Origin: Syngnathus acus | Lineage: Eukaryota > Chordata > Actinopteri > Syngnathiformes > Syngnathidae | Length of the DNA stretch: 64,000 bases | Direction of reading: 5' to 3' | Assembly: GCF_901709675.1 (NCBI RefSeq) | Contig: NC_051090.1 | Span: forward strand, 3,035,342 to 3,099,341 | Shown: positions 51,201 to 63,957 of the stretch, piece after piece | Layout: each line of letters starts with the position of its first letter | How positions within the stretch are numbered: the stretch's first letter is position 1 | The notes under the pieces: generated by a model | The model's database searches: none | Seen by the model: only the letters and a program-made list of their open reading frames with translations | What the model was told of the DNA's origin: nothing | Program-made: the position numbers and the translations under genes

Positions 51201-54200
51201 ATGGGATATTTAATACTGATTGTTTAACACTCATTAGACTGTCAAAGATGGCCCTCGCTAAAGTTGTACCTAATCCAGGTTACGCAGGTGCACTAACACG
51301 ATAATCCTGATTACTGTGTATTCTCACACATGTCCTCAACACCTCCGTTTGGAAAATAAATGTTGTCTTAGCTTGCTAACGGTAGCCGGGTTTTTGACGT
51401 AAACACTTGGTGAGCCCACTGAGTTGAAGTTTCACCCTGGATTGAAGACTCAATCTAGACATGGTATCTCCTGATTGAACAGCTGCTTTGTCCTAATCCG
51501 TGGCCACCACTTTCTCCGAACGTGATTGCGTGACCCGCTAACCCGCTTTAGCGCTCGACTTCTGAGACACGCCGCTAGCCAGCACATCACTCCGTTGCCG
51601 ATTTGTGTAGCCCACATTTGATGACAATCTGGGTCCATCTTTGTGTTCATGAAAGCGAGCCAAACATCGGTGGACGGCGGATTACATGACATCGTAGCTC
51701 GGTGAACTTTGCAAAATGTTGTAACGTGAGACAAAACACCTCCGAATGTACCTCCGGATTGCAACACGTCTGGATTGTGAATTGACTCAGATGATTTGTG
51801 GAAAATATGTGATGGCAGATTTTATTCTTTGGTTTGGGACGGACTGAAAGGAGGAGACACGGTAGACTCATGGAAGAATGAGTTTTACAACGCGTATGAG
51901 CTGTTGCGAGCTGAAATTATTTCTCTTCTTCTAAGTGGGTGTGCTCCGCAACATCTCAAGTTGTCTTGCGCTACTTTTACCAATGTGGGCCAGTTCCTTT
52001 TTAAAAAGTTTTCCCCTTTTTAAAAATACTATTTTACATTACAACCAGATGTCTGAGCCTATAATTTTGCCCGCTACATGTCCAAACCTCAAGTGACGTG
52101 TGTGCTGAGTACGTAGTAATTAGTTAGTTGGCCCAGAGAAAATAAACCCAGAAGAAGCCTGCCAGGAGCCACACTTGGCCACACTTCTTGCTCTCGTTGA
52201 TGGGAACGCACCGCTGTTTGCCGTCATTTGTTATATAGTGTGAAAAAATGACGCTTTAATAATTGCTATATAAATCCTCTTGGTCTCTGTAGAGCCCGAC
52301 CACCCAAACAAGTAAATAAATGACTGAAAAACGTGTTCAGAATTTTTCTGGATGATGTCATGTCCCAGATATTTTTATTCTAGCCACGTGGTTTCTCTGC
52401 CCATGAATTGGCAGAGCAACTTTGAACTTCAAGCAAGAGTTCAGACCTCCGCCAAAGCTCGTCACCAAATTATCTTTTACAGCGTGGCGTGTTCCGGGGT
52501 GCGATATCTTTTGCACATCACATCTCGTCAGATCGTCCAACATGTTCTGTTGGGTTTAAGTCTGATTTAGGCAATTCGAAAACTATTCTTCCATTGTTGA
52601 ATTTGGATGAATGCCGGTTATGCAAACTCTTCTTCATCAGATATGTCGAAGTTTTTTTTATTTTTTATATTGCTGTTGACACTGGGATGAGATTATTACT
52701 AATAATATTTGTTTTCTTTTTTTTTTGTCTCGTTCTTTCAGCCGAGAGCTTTAGGGCAGGATCTTCTCTCGGAGGTGTTTCTCCGAGGCAACCTCATTGA
52801 GAGTGATTACTTTGGGCTGGAGTTTCAGAACATGCAGATGAGCTGGGTGTGTAGATCCATGTCAGCGCACACACACTGAACAAACTGTCAAAGGCTTCCA
52901 AATTTTGACAGCTCGGCAATGACGAGAAGTATTGTTTAAAAAAAAATTTTGAAACAATTTGGAGCCAAAATTCACATGTCTCAATACTTTTGCCTGTATA
53001 ATTGTACAATCCAGGCCAATGGTGATTTCTGTTTGTGTTCATTCAGTTTTGGCTGGAGCCCACCAAGCTCATTGTGAAGCAAGTCCGAAGTAAGTTCGAA
53101 TAACATTAATATGAATTTAATAACACAGGATACGGTGTCATCTAATGTTTTGTTTTTGTTTTTCAGGACCGGCAAATTCTCTGTTTAGACTGGCTGTGAA
53201 ATTCTTCCCCCCAGACCCCGGTCAGCTGCAGGAGGAGTTCACCAGGTCCTAAATTACAAACTCACAAATCACAACAATGAACCAGCCAACTCTGGACTTG
53301 ACTTTGCATTGTACACACAATCTGACTCGTCTTATTTTGACACTAAACATGCATTTCATTATCTTCCCCCCCCCCTCTTTTTTTTTTTTTGTAGGTACTT
53401 GTTCTCCCTGCAGATGAAAAGGGATTTGATGGAGGGACGCTTGATCTGCACAGAAAACACCGGAGCCCTCATCGCCTCTCACCTCGTCCAATGTACACTA
53501 AAAAACATTTGGTTATCATTATGTCATGCAAGTAGAAAATGCAATTTCTGGAGGAATGCAATATGGTGAACACAAGAAATGGAATAATCCCTCCCTCCCG
53601 CCTTTCATCCCCAGCCGAGATCGGCGACTACGACGCGGCCGCCGACCGAGACTTCCTGATGAATAATAAGCTGTTGCCGTACCAAGAGAAGGTCCTGGAG
53701 GCCATTGTGGACTTCCACCGCAGAAACTTGTAAGTCTATGGCCTTTATCATTTGTATTTCATATGCATTTATATTAATTAAATGAAATGGTTTTTTTCTA
53801 TGGTTAATTATTTATTTTTGTTTTTACTTTGAGGGACTGTTTGGCTTCCAAACATTCTAATTATTTATTTTTTTACTTCTATAAATTTTTTTTATTTTTT
53901 TTTATATAAACATGGTTTATTTGTACATTTTTGAATTTTTTTTATTAAATCCAGTGACTCTATTTGGTGTCTTGAGTTGGCAAAGAGTGCATTTTTGCTC
54001 TTTTCCCACCTCCCTTCTCCTCCAACAGTGTCTTTTCAACCCTCTGCACTAGTTTACTAATCTCTTCCCTCGTTTGCCAGAGTTGGAAGTACAAGGAGCC
54101 TAATCCCCCCCATCCTCCTCCGTCTCCCTCTCGGTCCTCACTATATTAGCCTTAAGGCCAGTAGGGCAGCAGGGGAGGGCGCTAAGGAGATTTAACCGCT

Positions 54201-57200
54201 TAACGGATCACCCAAAATTAGAATGTGGTGATGATTGGTCAGATATGTCCGCCTAACATGCTTTGTAATCTTTTTCTTTATTTTTATTCAAATTGTTTTT
54301 CGTTGCTTGTATCGCACGTGAAAATCGGGATAAACTAGGTTAGCATAGCCTTAAATATAAAAGTGGCTCAGGGATTGAGCCTTGCAGCACTCCATTTATT
54401 ATTGTCCAGTTTGATGAGTGCAGGTGTGTTTTTGACCCCATTCAGTGGCCAGACCCCCGCCGAATCCGACTTCCAAATCTTAGAGATTGCCCGCAAGTTG
54501 GAGATGTACGGCGTGCGCTTCCACCCGGCGGCCGACCGGGAAGGCACCAAGATTAACCTGGCCGTGGCTCACATGGGCCTTCAGGTCTTTCAGGTGATTT
54601 TCCGTTCGCTCACGTGTGCTTCGTTGGAGTGACAATCCTGCCTGAATACACCCGGGTTTGTTTTTCAGGGCCACACCAAAATAAACACCTTCAATTGGTC
54701 CAAGATTCGCAAGCTGAGCTTCAAGAGGAAGCGCTTTCTGATCAAGCTCCACCCGGAAGTTCACGTACGTATGAAAACACATCGGTGACTGATCTCAGGT
54801 CAGATTTGATGGACGCGGTCTCTCTCGTGGTTCCAGGGCCCACATCAAGACACTCTGGAGTTCATGATGGGCAGCAGGGACCAGTGCAAGGTCTTCTGGA
54901 AGATCTGCGTGGAGTATCACTCCTTTTTCCGTCTCTTTGACCAACCCCAACCAAAACCCAAGACCATACTTTTCACCAGAGGCTCTTCTTTCCGATACAG
55001 GTGTGCTTGGCTTGGTTTTGTAACTCTGCCTCCCTATTTTCATTGATACGCTGAGAAAGACTTTGGCAATTTGACTGTTAAGCAAACGATGTTTTCAAGT
55101 GATTGATGGTAGTTTGTTCTTTTCAGTGGGCGCACGCAGAAGCAGCTTGTGGAGTACGTGAGGGAGAACGGAGCCAAGAGGACACCGTATCAGAGGTGTG
55201 TGTTGATTTGAAACGGACCAGTCAATTTACTTTTGTCGCAATATCTTAGCGATACCTCGATTTGGCAGGAGGAACAGTCGAGTACAAACGTCATCTCGCT
55301 CTCTTACCATAGATGTGCCAAAACAGGTCAGTCACTTTGATTCTTCTCTGAAATTAACTAGCTACTACAGTATTGAAGCTTCTAGTAACGAGCGAAAATT
55401 TAAATTGTTTTCTAAAGTGAACTTTATCCTCATCACGGTCTTGTGTTGCGGTCTCCAGAGCTTGTCGTTCAACGAGCGTCTCCGGACGCCGTGCTCGCCT
55501 CCCTCGTCCTCGCTGTCCTTCCACTCGCCGCACGTCACCGGCGTCAGCCCGCGCAAAGACCACCACCTGGCTCAGCAGCAGCAGCAGCCGCCTTCACCCG
55601 CCATGCCGTCCTCGCCGGCGTCCCCTCAGCAGCCGCCTCACATCCCCCCGAAGGAAGAAGTCGTCAACGGCGCCAATTCCCCGACTCACTGCTCTTTCCC
55701 AGGTGCTCCCACCTCCGCTCACCTCAGCCCCGCGTTTGCGTGTGTCAAAGGTGGCAGCCTGCAGTTGCAGGCGCCCCAAAACGAGGCTAGTAAGTCTTTT
55801 GGCAGGAGGGCAGGCAGGCAGGGAGTTCTCACACCCGAGGCTTTCGAGGCCGAGCTTTTGCGTACCAAACAAATGTTCTCGCCGCTGCGCGTCACCGAGG
55901 AGTTTATCGATGACGACCCCACGCAAATGTCCTTCTACGGGGGCGGGGTGGAGGCCTACCCTTACGGGCACGGTGACAACGTGGAGCAGTTTGACTGCGA
56001 GTCGGCTAAGAACGGGCTCTTCGGTATGGAAGACCTGAGCGGCAGCGTCAACCTCTTCCCCGACAGCGTGGTGGGTCATTCCGAGACCAGCTCCTTGCTC
56101 AACAACCGTTCCGAGTGCAGCTCCCTGGACAACCTAGGGCTCAGCTCCGCCGGCGAGTCCATGTCGGCCGTTCCCGACTCGGCCTCTTCTTTGCGCCTGC
56201 CGGGCTCCGACGTCCAATCGGAGGCCAGCTCCATGGTCAACTTCCCGGCGTGCTCGGTGCGCTCCGAGAGCAGCTCGGCCATGCAGTTCAGCGACTTGGT
56301 AGAGCAGCTGGAGCAGCTCAGCTACCCGCCCACCGCCACAGAAGGCTCTGGGAACGGCAGCACCGATTCCGATTCGGACTGGGGCTCCGATAGCGTCCTT
56401 CCGCCGGAGCAGAACCTGTTTTACAGCAACTCGCTCACCGGGAATGCCGGGATTGAGAACTTTCTCCTTCAGTGCCATAACCTGCAGGCCTTGGCTCTCG
56501 CAGACCCTCCTGGACCTGCGCACATTTAGTTGAAATCCAACCAAAGCTGGGTCACTTTGACCATTGAGCTCCACAAAACCCCTCTTTTGGAGAATGCAAA
56601 CGCCACAAGATTCAGGACTTTTAGTAGTCTGTGGAGCTGAATGGAGTCCAATCCAGCACCCCTCAAAGCTCCAGTTCTACCAATGTCCCCCCCTAAAGGT
56701 TCTGGGGTTAAGTTTGCCGAAGGCACTCGAAGTCCCAATCGGGCGATGCAAATTTCATGGCTCTTTATTTGAGCACCTAAGAAAAAACGTGTCACTGTAA
56801 AGTGACAGTAAACAATGTTTTGTGCTCAAAAGCTGCATTTCCACCCTAAGGTAACTTTTCTCCTCGACCCTTGTCCACTAACAATTCCTGGAACTCTGCC
56901 AAGTCCTATCTCTCTAAGAAGAGTCCTCTTTTGGCCTTGAAGTAAACTCAGACAAACGTCCCGTAATTCTTTTTTTTTTACTGAAGTAACATTTACATTG
57001 TTACACATCCGCAGCACTTCTTCGTAACTACTTCATACTTGGAATGAAAATAGGCTTCGCATATTGTTGCTCCTCTGTCCACATTCAGGAATAGCAAAAA
57101 AAATGCCATGTTGCTTAAGTTGCTATTCTACCTTATGTTATTAGCATTACATAATCTGTACGTAATTTACCTTGGTGGCCAACAGCTTCCTTCTGCACTG

Positions 57201-58456
57201 AAGCAACATGGATATGCATTCTTAACAAAGCAGGCTTGCGCAAATGAAATTTTTTTTTTTGTGCAACAGTGAAACAAGTTTTACACTTCTCAGACACTTC
57301 AAGAGTATTAATAGATTTTTTGTTCGTTATTTTGTGCACTTTAAAAAGGTTCATGTGTAAAGTTAACAGTAGTAGTAGTAATAGTAACAATTTGTGGGCA
57401 GGGATTTGAAATCACCACCGGTAGCGGATGATAACTTTTTGCCCATCAGTGACCATAAAGCCATTGTAGCACACAAATTGTCTCATTGCAAAGCAGTTGC
57501 CATCGAAGGTTTGTTTTAGTCTTATTCTTTCCACGTCTTGACACACGCAAGAAACTCTTACTGCATGTGTTTGGTTTTAAATGAGTGTCTAAATATTGGC
57601 ACTCGCTGTGGTTTGTAAATCCTGATCTTGAGGTGTCCTCGGTGCTTCTTGTTTGAGTCCTAGGGTGGAGTCGGAAGTAATTGCATTGATCCTTTGCTGA
57701 CACCTGCAGGTTAAAGCAGCTGTTGTTGGAGTTGTGTTAGGGTGGATGTTGACCACTGCTTCATTTTGGTGCGTTGAAGATGAATATGGGCTGCCGATGA
57801 GCCATTTTGTCCCTTGTGAATGTAGCCGCTTAGAAGACTCATTGCAGGCTTAATTTGCGCCATGCGCAGACGTGTAAAAGTCCGTCGCTGAAGTAACATC
57901 AACCGTAAGCCTCCTCCAAAATGAACACCTAATTTAATTAAGTGCTTGGTAATCTTCAATTGAAGAAATATACATTTTTGTCTTTCTGAAGGTCCATTTT
58001 TATTTTTTGCATGTACAGCTCTTGCGTTTCTGTGCCTTCCGAGCACTTTTTGGTCTCAGGTGTATGTTTCAGTTTTTTTTTTTTTAATTTCTTACACCAT
58101 AGGGTATATTTTAGCCATATTATAACTTTGACGTCATCATTATTTCTACTTCTTCAAATTCACCAGCACTTACTTAGACGTCCGTTCGTCACCGCAACAC
58201 ATGTATATTTTAAATGTTTTGTATGTTTCTCTCGAAAAGAATAAAGACAAGTACCACACACGTTGGACTTAAACATTCTTTTTGGAGATGAAAAAAAAAA
58301 AAAAAACTTTCCAACTTTCATAGGGGGTTAAAAACAAGCAAACATGCGTTTCGTTTGCAGTTAGACAGCAACAGGATTGACTGGATCTTAATTATGTGTT
58401 CTTTTATTTGGACAAGCTGTAGCCAAAGTCGTTCCAAAGAAAAGCTGCCCCTCCCT

Positions 58457-58499
<43 letters not shown>

Positions 58500-61400
58500 C
58501 TGCCTGCTGCAGGCCGGTTGTAGATAAACTATAAACAACTCCACGCCCTCCAGACGGACCACATTCCTGATTAGCCGCAAGCAATTGTTTCCGGGTCATG
58601 GAGAGACTTTTTTTCTTTCTCTTCCCTTTTGCCTTGTTCCACTCCCACCCCCTTTTTTTTTTTTTTTTTTTCTTCCCCCGTTATTTTCTTTCTGTGTGCT
58701 GTATTTAGACAAGTGGAAGAGCAGCTGTGTGCTGACCTAAGAGGAGACTGTAGGATGATGTTAGTAATGCCTCAGTTTTTGTTGTGGTTTGATTTGAAGT
58801 CTGAATCATCCGATCTTCTCCCTGAGGCTTGTCCAAACAATAGGAGAGCGGGGAGAAAATGTGGGGAGACATTAGCCACTTTTTAATTGACCACAGGAAT
58901 TTAGAGCAGGAAGTTTTGGAGAACTGTTTGCACAGCAGAAATTGTCTACTCACCCAAAAAAAAACAACTTATTAATTCTAATCAATTTTTTTTTTTCCAA
59001 AGAAATTCCTACAGCAAATGTGGTTTTGGACTTTGACACCTATATCCTAATCGTTGTGTGCAGACATGCCGTTGGACAGCCCCCGTCTGTTCCCCTTGGA
59101 CGCCGCCGGCCCACTTTGCCTGTCGCCCTCCTTCCAGATGTCCACACTCAGCTTACCTGGCCAGGCCGCCACCAACAATGTCTCCTCACAAAGCCCCGTC
59201 CTGAGCGAGGTGGGCAGCAATGCCAGACTAGAGGAGGAGGAGGAGGGCAGGAGGAAGGTATACGCCCCCCCACCACCACCTTGCCTCACAGTACACCCCA
59301 CCCCCTCCCAATTTATTAAAATTTTGTAAAATAGACCTATTTGACCTCATCTCAAAATGTACCTTTTTTTAAAGGAGTTCTTAAAGGTTCCACTGTCGTA
59401 GCTGCAGCAAAGGTGTTCATGTTTTCCGGAGATTTCTTTTATTTATTTTTTTTAAATATGATCTTATTTGGTCCTCAGAGGTATCCCGCTGACAAGGCCT
59501 ACTTCATTGCCAAAGAGATTTTGACCACAGAGAGAACCTACCTGAAGGACTTGGAAGTCATCACTGTGGTGAGTGGGTGATATGGCCTTAAAGTAAAATC
59601 TGAAAATTTCCCCCCTAAAATGTATACATTTAATTTTTGGTCTAAAAAAAGAAAGAAAAGAAACCCACAAAATTCTCATCAGATTTGTTTTCCCTCCCAA
59701 AAGCAAATGACAGAACAATTTTTTATTTTATTTTTTTTCTATATGGTCCTGCTCTCTGTCCTCACAGTGGTTCCGCAGCGCAGTGATCAAGGAGAACGCC
59801 ATGCCGGATGGCCTGATGACGCTGCTCTTCTCCAACATCGACCCTATTTACGAGTTCCACCGCGGCTTCCTCAAGGAGCTGGATCAGCGGCTGGCTCTCT
59901 GGTGGGTGTCAGAAACTAACTTTGTGTTGCACAGCTAAAACGTTGCCTTATTAAGGAGTGATGTCATCTGGGCGTTGTCAAGTGGTTTGGCTTTGTGAAA
60001 TGAAGACAAAAGGTTTTTGTTTTTTGGGGGGGCTGGTTGTTTCCCTGCAGGGAAGGCCGCTCAAATGCTCACGTCAAAGGCGACTACCAGAGGATTGGTG
60101 ATGTGATGCTGAAGAATATGTCCGCTCTCAAAGTGAGAGTCACTCAATTTACTGCTCTCACATTTTATCGAGGGCTATTTTAAGATTTTTTTTTTTTTTT
60201 ATATCCTCAACTGCCTCCTCCAGGGCTTCAGCAGCTACCTGCGGAAGCACGACGAGGTATTAACAGAACTGGAGAAGGCCAGCAAGCGGTTGAAAAAGCT
60301 GGAGACGGTTTACAAGGAGTTTGAGCTGCAGAAGGTGTGTTACCTGCCACTCAACACCTTCCTCCTCAAGCCCATCCAGCGCCTCATGCACTACAAGCTC
60401 ATCCTGGAGCGCCTGTGCAAGCACTACGGGTCCGCCCACCGCCACCACACCGACTGCAAAGGTGAGGCAACTCACAAAAAACATGAGAAAATGACACTCC
60501 ATATTCTACTCTATATTGTTAAAAGAAAATGTAAAAAATGTGTGCAGAGGCTCTGAAGGAGGTGGCGGAAATCACAGCACAACTTCAGAGCAGCCTCATC
60601 CGCCTGGAGAACTTCCAGAAGCTCACTGAGCTGCAGCGAGACCTCATCGGGATCGACAACTTGACAGCACCCGGGAGGGTGAGTTGGCCTTTTATGTTTC
60701 ACATTTAGTGCAGTGTCTTATTGTGTCCGCAAGAGGGCGCCAAATAAAGTGATCTCCCTGCCTTTCTCTCTGTGAAGGAGTTCATACGGGAGGGCTGCCT
60801 GTACAAGCTGACTAAGAAGGGACTGCAGCAAAGAATGTTCTTCCTGGTGAGGAGGAGATATCGACGATTAAATTAATCAAGTGTCAATTACCTTCAAAAC
60901 CTTTTAGTGAGTCACTTGGAGTGGTTGTGAAAGCATTTGTCTTCATTTTATACTGCCTCCTGGTGGCCAGGTCGCTCACACCAAAAAGAGCCTCAATAAG
61001 CATGCAAAGAGTTGAATTCTTAACAGTCTGTTAGAACCCAGAGTTTTTTTTTTTTTTTTGCCATCTGCCAGTTCTCAGACATGCTCCTCTACACCAGCAA
61101 AGGCGTCACGGCAACCAACCAGTTCAAAGTGCACGGACAGCTGCCCCTCCATGGCATGATTGTGAGTATTTTATTAAAAGAGGGGATCGAAGGAAGGTGT
61201 GAGTGGCGGCTTCGTGTTAACGTTTGCGTGTCTTTGCTTTTAAACACCGGCCGCAGCTCATAATTCTGGATGCTCCGGTAAGTCTGATGAGCTGCTCACT
61301 TGGGCACCCGATAAACCTTTTCGTCCTCAGCTTAGTTCCTCACTTCATAGCAGAGAGCTCACATGACCAATCCTGTCTTGGCGTTTCAAAATAGGGTGTG

Positions 61401-63512
61401 TGACCTTTGTTTCTACAGGTGGAGGAGAGTGAGAAGGAGTGGGCAGTGCCTCACTGCTTCACCATCTACTCTGCAAACAGGACCATTGTGGTAGCAGCCA
61501 GGTCAGTGGCATCACCTGCTGTCTCTCCGTGACATCACTTCCTCTTGGTCTTGTGCGCAAATCCATTCATGTTTTGTTTTATGTTCACGCAGCTCCAAAG
61601 TGGAGATGAACAAATGGATCGAAGATCTCAACGTGGCCATCGACTCGGCGAAGAAGTCTCAGGAGAAGCCCAGCGTCTTCTTGGACGGAGGCCTCGCCGA
61701 TCACTCCAATCGTAAGAAAGGGAATGAGTCATGTGACCTGGAGATGGGACACTTTATTAGAACACCGGATGGAACCGCTCAGGGTTACAAATTATGATAT
61801 TGTTAGTCTTTGACATGAGGTTCTTTTAAATAAGTGATTGATTACATTGTGCAGGTGTACCTAATGAAGTGTCCCGTAAGCATGTTAGCTCCCCATCCTG
61901 CCTCAGCTCCCTCACCTCCTTCCAACCCTCCTTCGCTCCTCGCTTCCTTCCCGGCCTCAGGCTCTTCGGACGAGGTTTCTCTGGAGCAGGAGTCCGAAGA
62001 CGACATGAACTCGTCGCACACGTCTCTGGACAAGCAGACCCACCACCGCGCCAACACCACCATGCACGTGTGCTGGCACCGCAACACCAGCGTGTCCATG
62101 TCAGACCATAGCCTGGCTGTGGAGGTACGGGCGCCGCCGGACCCCGACCACCTACGGTCAAATGCCAGGCGTGAACACATTGGAACACAGCGGGTCGTTT
62201 TTCATGTCGCCAAAGCAGGCTCGCCCATGTTCTGATGGCTGACGTCTCTTCTGTTACTTTGGAGCACTTTGTCTCGACCGTAACTCGTCCATTGTAACTC
62301 ATTAACTTCTCCTCTCCATTGTAGCACGCCATTTCGTCCTCTCCCGTGTAATTCCTCATCTCCAATGTGACATGAAATTCCTCTTCTTTTCCCGTATCAT
62401 CCACACTTCCTCTCCCTGTCCAATTTAACATTCCAACTCTTCCTCTAGCACTTCTATGTAACACTAACACTGTCTGTTTACTAACACTTCTCCCCCCCCC
62501 CCCCCCCCCCCCTGTCTTGTTCCCCCACCTTGTTGCATTAAGTCTCCCCCGCCGCGTCGCCTGAACTGCCTCCTCGCTACCTTTTGGGTCAGGGCCAGAG
62601 ACCAAACACAATCACACACGTTTGCTGGTATCGCAACCAGAACCTCTCGCTCACAGATTACCTGCGAATGAACCAGGTACCGCCAAGAAGATGAGATCGA
62701 CTTCTAGATAGCCTTGCAGTTTAAACAACACCGAGCTGTAAATTGTGGCTTAAAGTGAATATAGGTTTATGAGTCGTAGATAGCTAGCTAAATAGCTAGC
62801 TAGCTTCACATTGTAGTGGGCCACCAAAAAAAGAAAATCTTCAAAATTTAAATGGTTCCTAATATTAATGTGGCTAAAAATATTTAATAAACGCTGTGTG
62901 ATTTGCAGAACCAGCTATCGGGGTACCTCCTGAGGAAATTTAAGAACAGCAACGGGTGGCAGAAACTCTGGGTGGTTTTCACCAACTTCTGCTTGTTCTT
63001 CTACAAGACACACCAGGTTTGGACGCACCCACAGACGCGTGTTGGAATCCATTTTTTTTTTTCTGCCTAAACAGGGTGTTTTTAAATCGAATATTTGTGT
63101 CCAATATTTTTTTACTCCAACTTTTTCTATTGATACTTGTGCGGTTGTGCTCAGGATGACTTCCCGCTGGCGAGCCTACCACTGCTGGGCTATACGGTGA
63201 GCACGCCAGAGGAGGCGGACGCCATTCACAAGGATTACGTCTTCAAGCTGCAGTTCAAGTCGCACGTCTACTTTTTCCGGGCCGAGAGCGAGTACACCTT
63301 TGAGAGGTCAGCAACTCGTTTCCTTTGCCTTGTCACCCGGATTGGAGTGGCAATTTATTTTTTATAAATTCAAATTTTTAAAGCACTGCCCCACTTTCAG
63401 GTGGATGGAGGTGATCAAGAGCGCAGCTAGCGCCACGGGCCGTGTGAGCCTGCTGGTCCCAGCCAAAGGAGATGGCGAAGAAGACCTCTCCACCAAGATG
63501 AACGGAAGCTGA
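48292..63512 (+). CDS. farp2: FARP2: FERM, RhoGEF and pleckstrin domain protein 2
   Basis: A guanine-nucleotide exchange factor (Rac-directed in mammals) acting in semaphorin/plexin and integrin signalling (family knowledge). Exons: 48292-48507, 52742-52846, 53047-53089, 53167-53245, 53395-53492, 53615-53729, 54446-54593, 54669-54764, 54837-55000, 55127-55195, 55269-55326, 55459-55789, 59064-59257, 59479-59568, 59768-59901, 60051-60132, 60224-60461, 60548-60678, 60778-60846, 61072-61161, 61419-61501, 61593-61711, 61961-62124, 62909-63016, 63155-63306, 63401-63512; 3288 nt, 1095 aa. Optional exons 61257-61277 and 62593-62676 are listed separately. Domains: FERM about 54-330 ([20 protein letters not shown]), FERM-adjacent about 340-395 ([15 protein letters not shown]), DH about 578-795 ([46 protein letters not shown]), PH1 about 800-905, PH2 about 975-1080 ([20 protein letters not shown]). 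The PH2 sequence resembles FARP2 more than FARP1, and hdlbp is the expected neighbour. Confidence 0.95.
48508..52741 (+). other. farp2: Long intron 2 of farp2
   Basis: 4.2 kb of mostly AT-rich non-coding sequence with homopolymer runs. The stretch at about 50520-50860 is GC- and CpG-rich compared with its surroundings and could be an alternative promoter. No exon was identified with confidence. Confidence 0.5.
55790..56529 (+). CDS. farp2: Alternative C-terminus of FARP2 by read-through of a donor (intron retention)
   Basis: If the donor at 55790 (GCTA|GTAAGT) is not used, the frame of exon 55459 stays open for 246 more codons to TAG at 56527-56529. The result is a protein of about 753 aa with FERM and FERM-adjacent domains but no DH or PH domains. 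The extension starts with [16 protein letters not shown] and continues with an acidic segment, then many Ser-rich near-repeats ([40 protein letters not shown]). Base composition is coding-like (GC-rich), unlike the intron after it. A 1.7-kb AT-rich tail ending in AATAAA follows. I do not recognise the extension as a known domain. Confidence 0.6.
56530..58265 (+). terminator. farp2: Putative 3' UTR and intronic polyadenylation site of the short farp2 isoform
   Basis: Non-coding sequence after the TAG at 56527-56529, with a canonical AATAAA at 58240-58245. In the long isoform all of this is intron. Confidence 0.5.
58459..58496. repeat. (CT)n microsatellite
   Basis: About 38 bp of uninterrupted CT dinucleotides between CCTCC flanks in the farp2 intron downstream of the intronic polyadenylation signal. 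Confidence 0.9.
61257..61277 (+). other. farp2: Candidate 21-nt microexon in the farp2 PH1 domain
   Basis: CCGCAG|21 nt|GTAAGT, phase 0 on both sides, encodes LIILDAP between HGMI and VEESE. It is in frame, has a strong donor and a pyrimidine-rich upstream tract. It would lengthen a loop of PH1 by seven residues. Confidence 0.45.
62492..62512. repeat. C21 homopolymer
   Basis: 21 consecutive C in a farp2 intron, about 80 nt upstream of the cassette exon at 62593. Poly(C)-binding proteins or hnRNP K could act on it in the transcript. Confidence 0.85.
62593..62676 (+). other. farp2: Candidate 84-nt cassette exon of farp2, partial duplicate of the preceding exon
   Basis: Acceptor GGGTCAG and donor CAG|GTACC, phase 0 on both sides, 28 codons. 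The peptide [18 protein letters not shown] mirrors [18 protein letters not shown] at the end of exon 61961-62124. It fits in frame between that exon and exon 62909. Confidence 0.6.
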
Positions 63513-63951
63513 CATGGAGGAGTCCATGTCTGCATGCCTCCTTTCATTAACCACCTTAACATTGATTTCTGCACGGAGGCTCTTTTCAAGTTTTACAGGA
63601 CCAACATAGCAAAGAGGGTGTAGCAGGTCTAATTTTGATGGAGCCAAGGTGTGAAGATGATGATGACGATGATGAGGAAAGTTCCTGAAAGTGCACACGA
63701 AAGACTTGAGTGCGTTGGTGCTGCTGTTCGTGCTGGCGTTGAATCAGTATTTGTTATTAACCAAGGCTGGTCCCTACTAAGATGGATGCTCTTAAACCAT
63801 TCATGCCATTTTGTGTTGTCTTTAACAAGAGAGGCCGTCTTTAGTGTCTGTCACATGGCGCTAAGGTCTAGTCATCTATTTATTGTGTAGTGTGCGTGCG
63901 TGCGGGGAGCCTGTTTTAGTTTTATCATTGATTCTTTTTAAAACGCTGTCA

Positions 63952-63957
63952 AATAAA
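63952..63957 (+). terminator. farp2: farp2 polyadenylation signal
   Basis: AATAAA about 440 nt after the TGA at 63510-63512, consistent with a short 3' UTR. Confidence 0.65.

Noticed and set aside
55443-56393. Second-frame open stretches within the FARP2 alternative C-terminus
   Set aside because: Composition is Ala/Arg/Gln-rich shadow; the main frame continues from a proven coding exon and has the expected Ser and acidic pattern.
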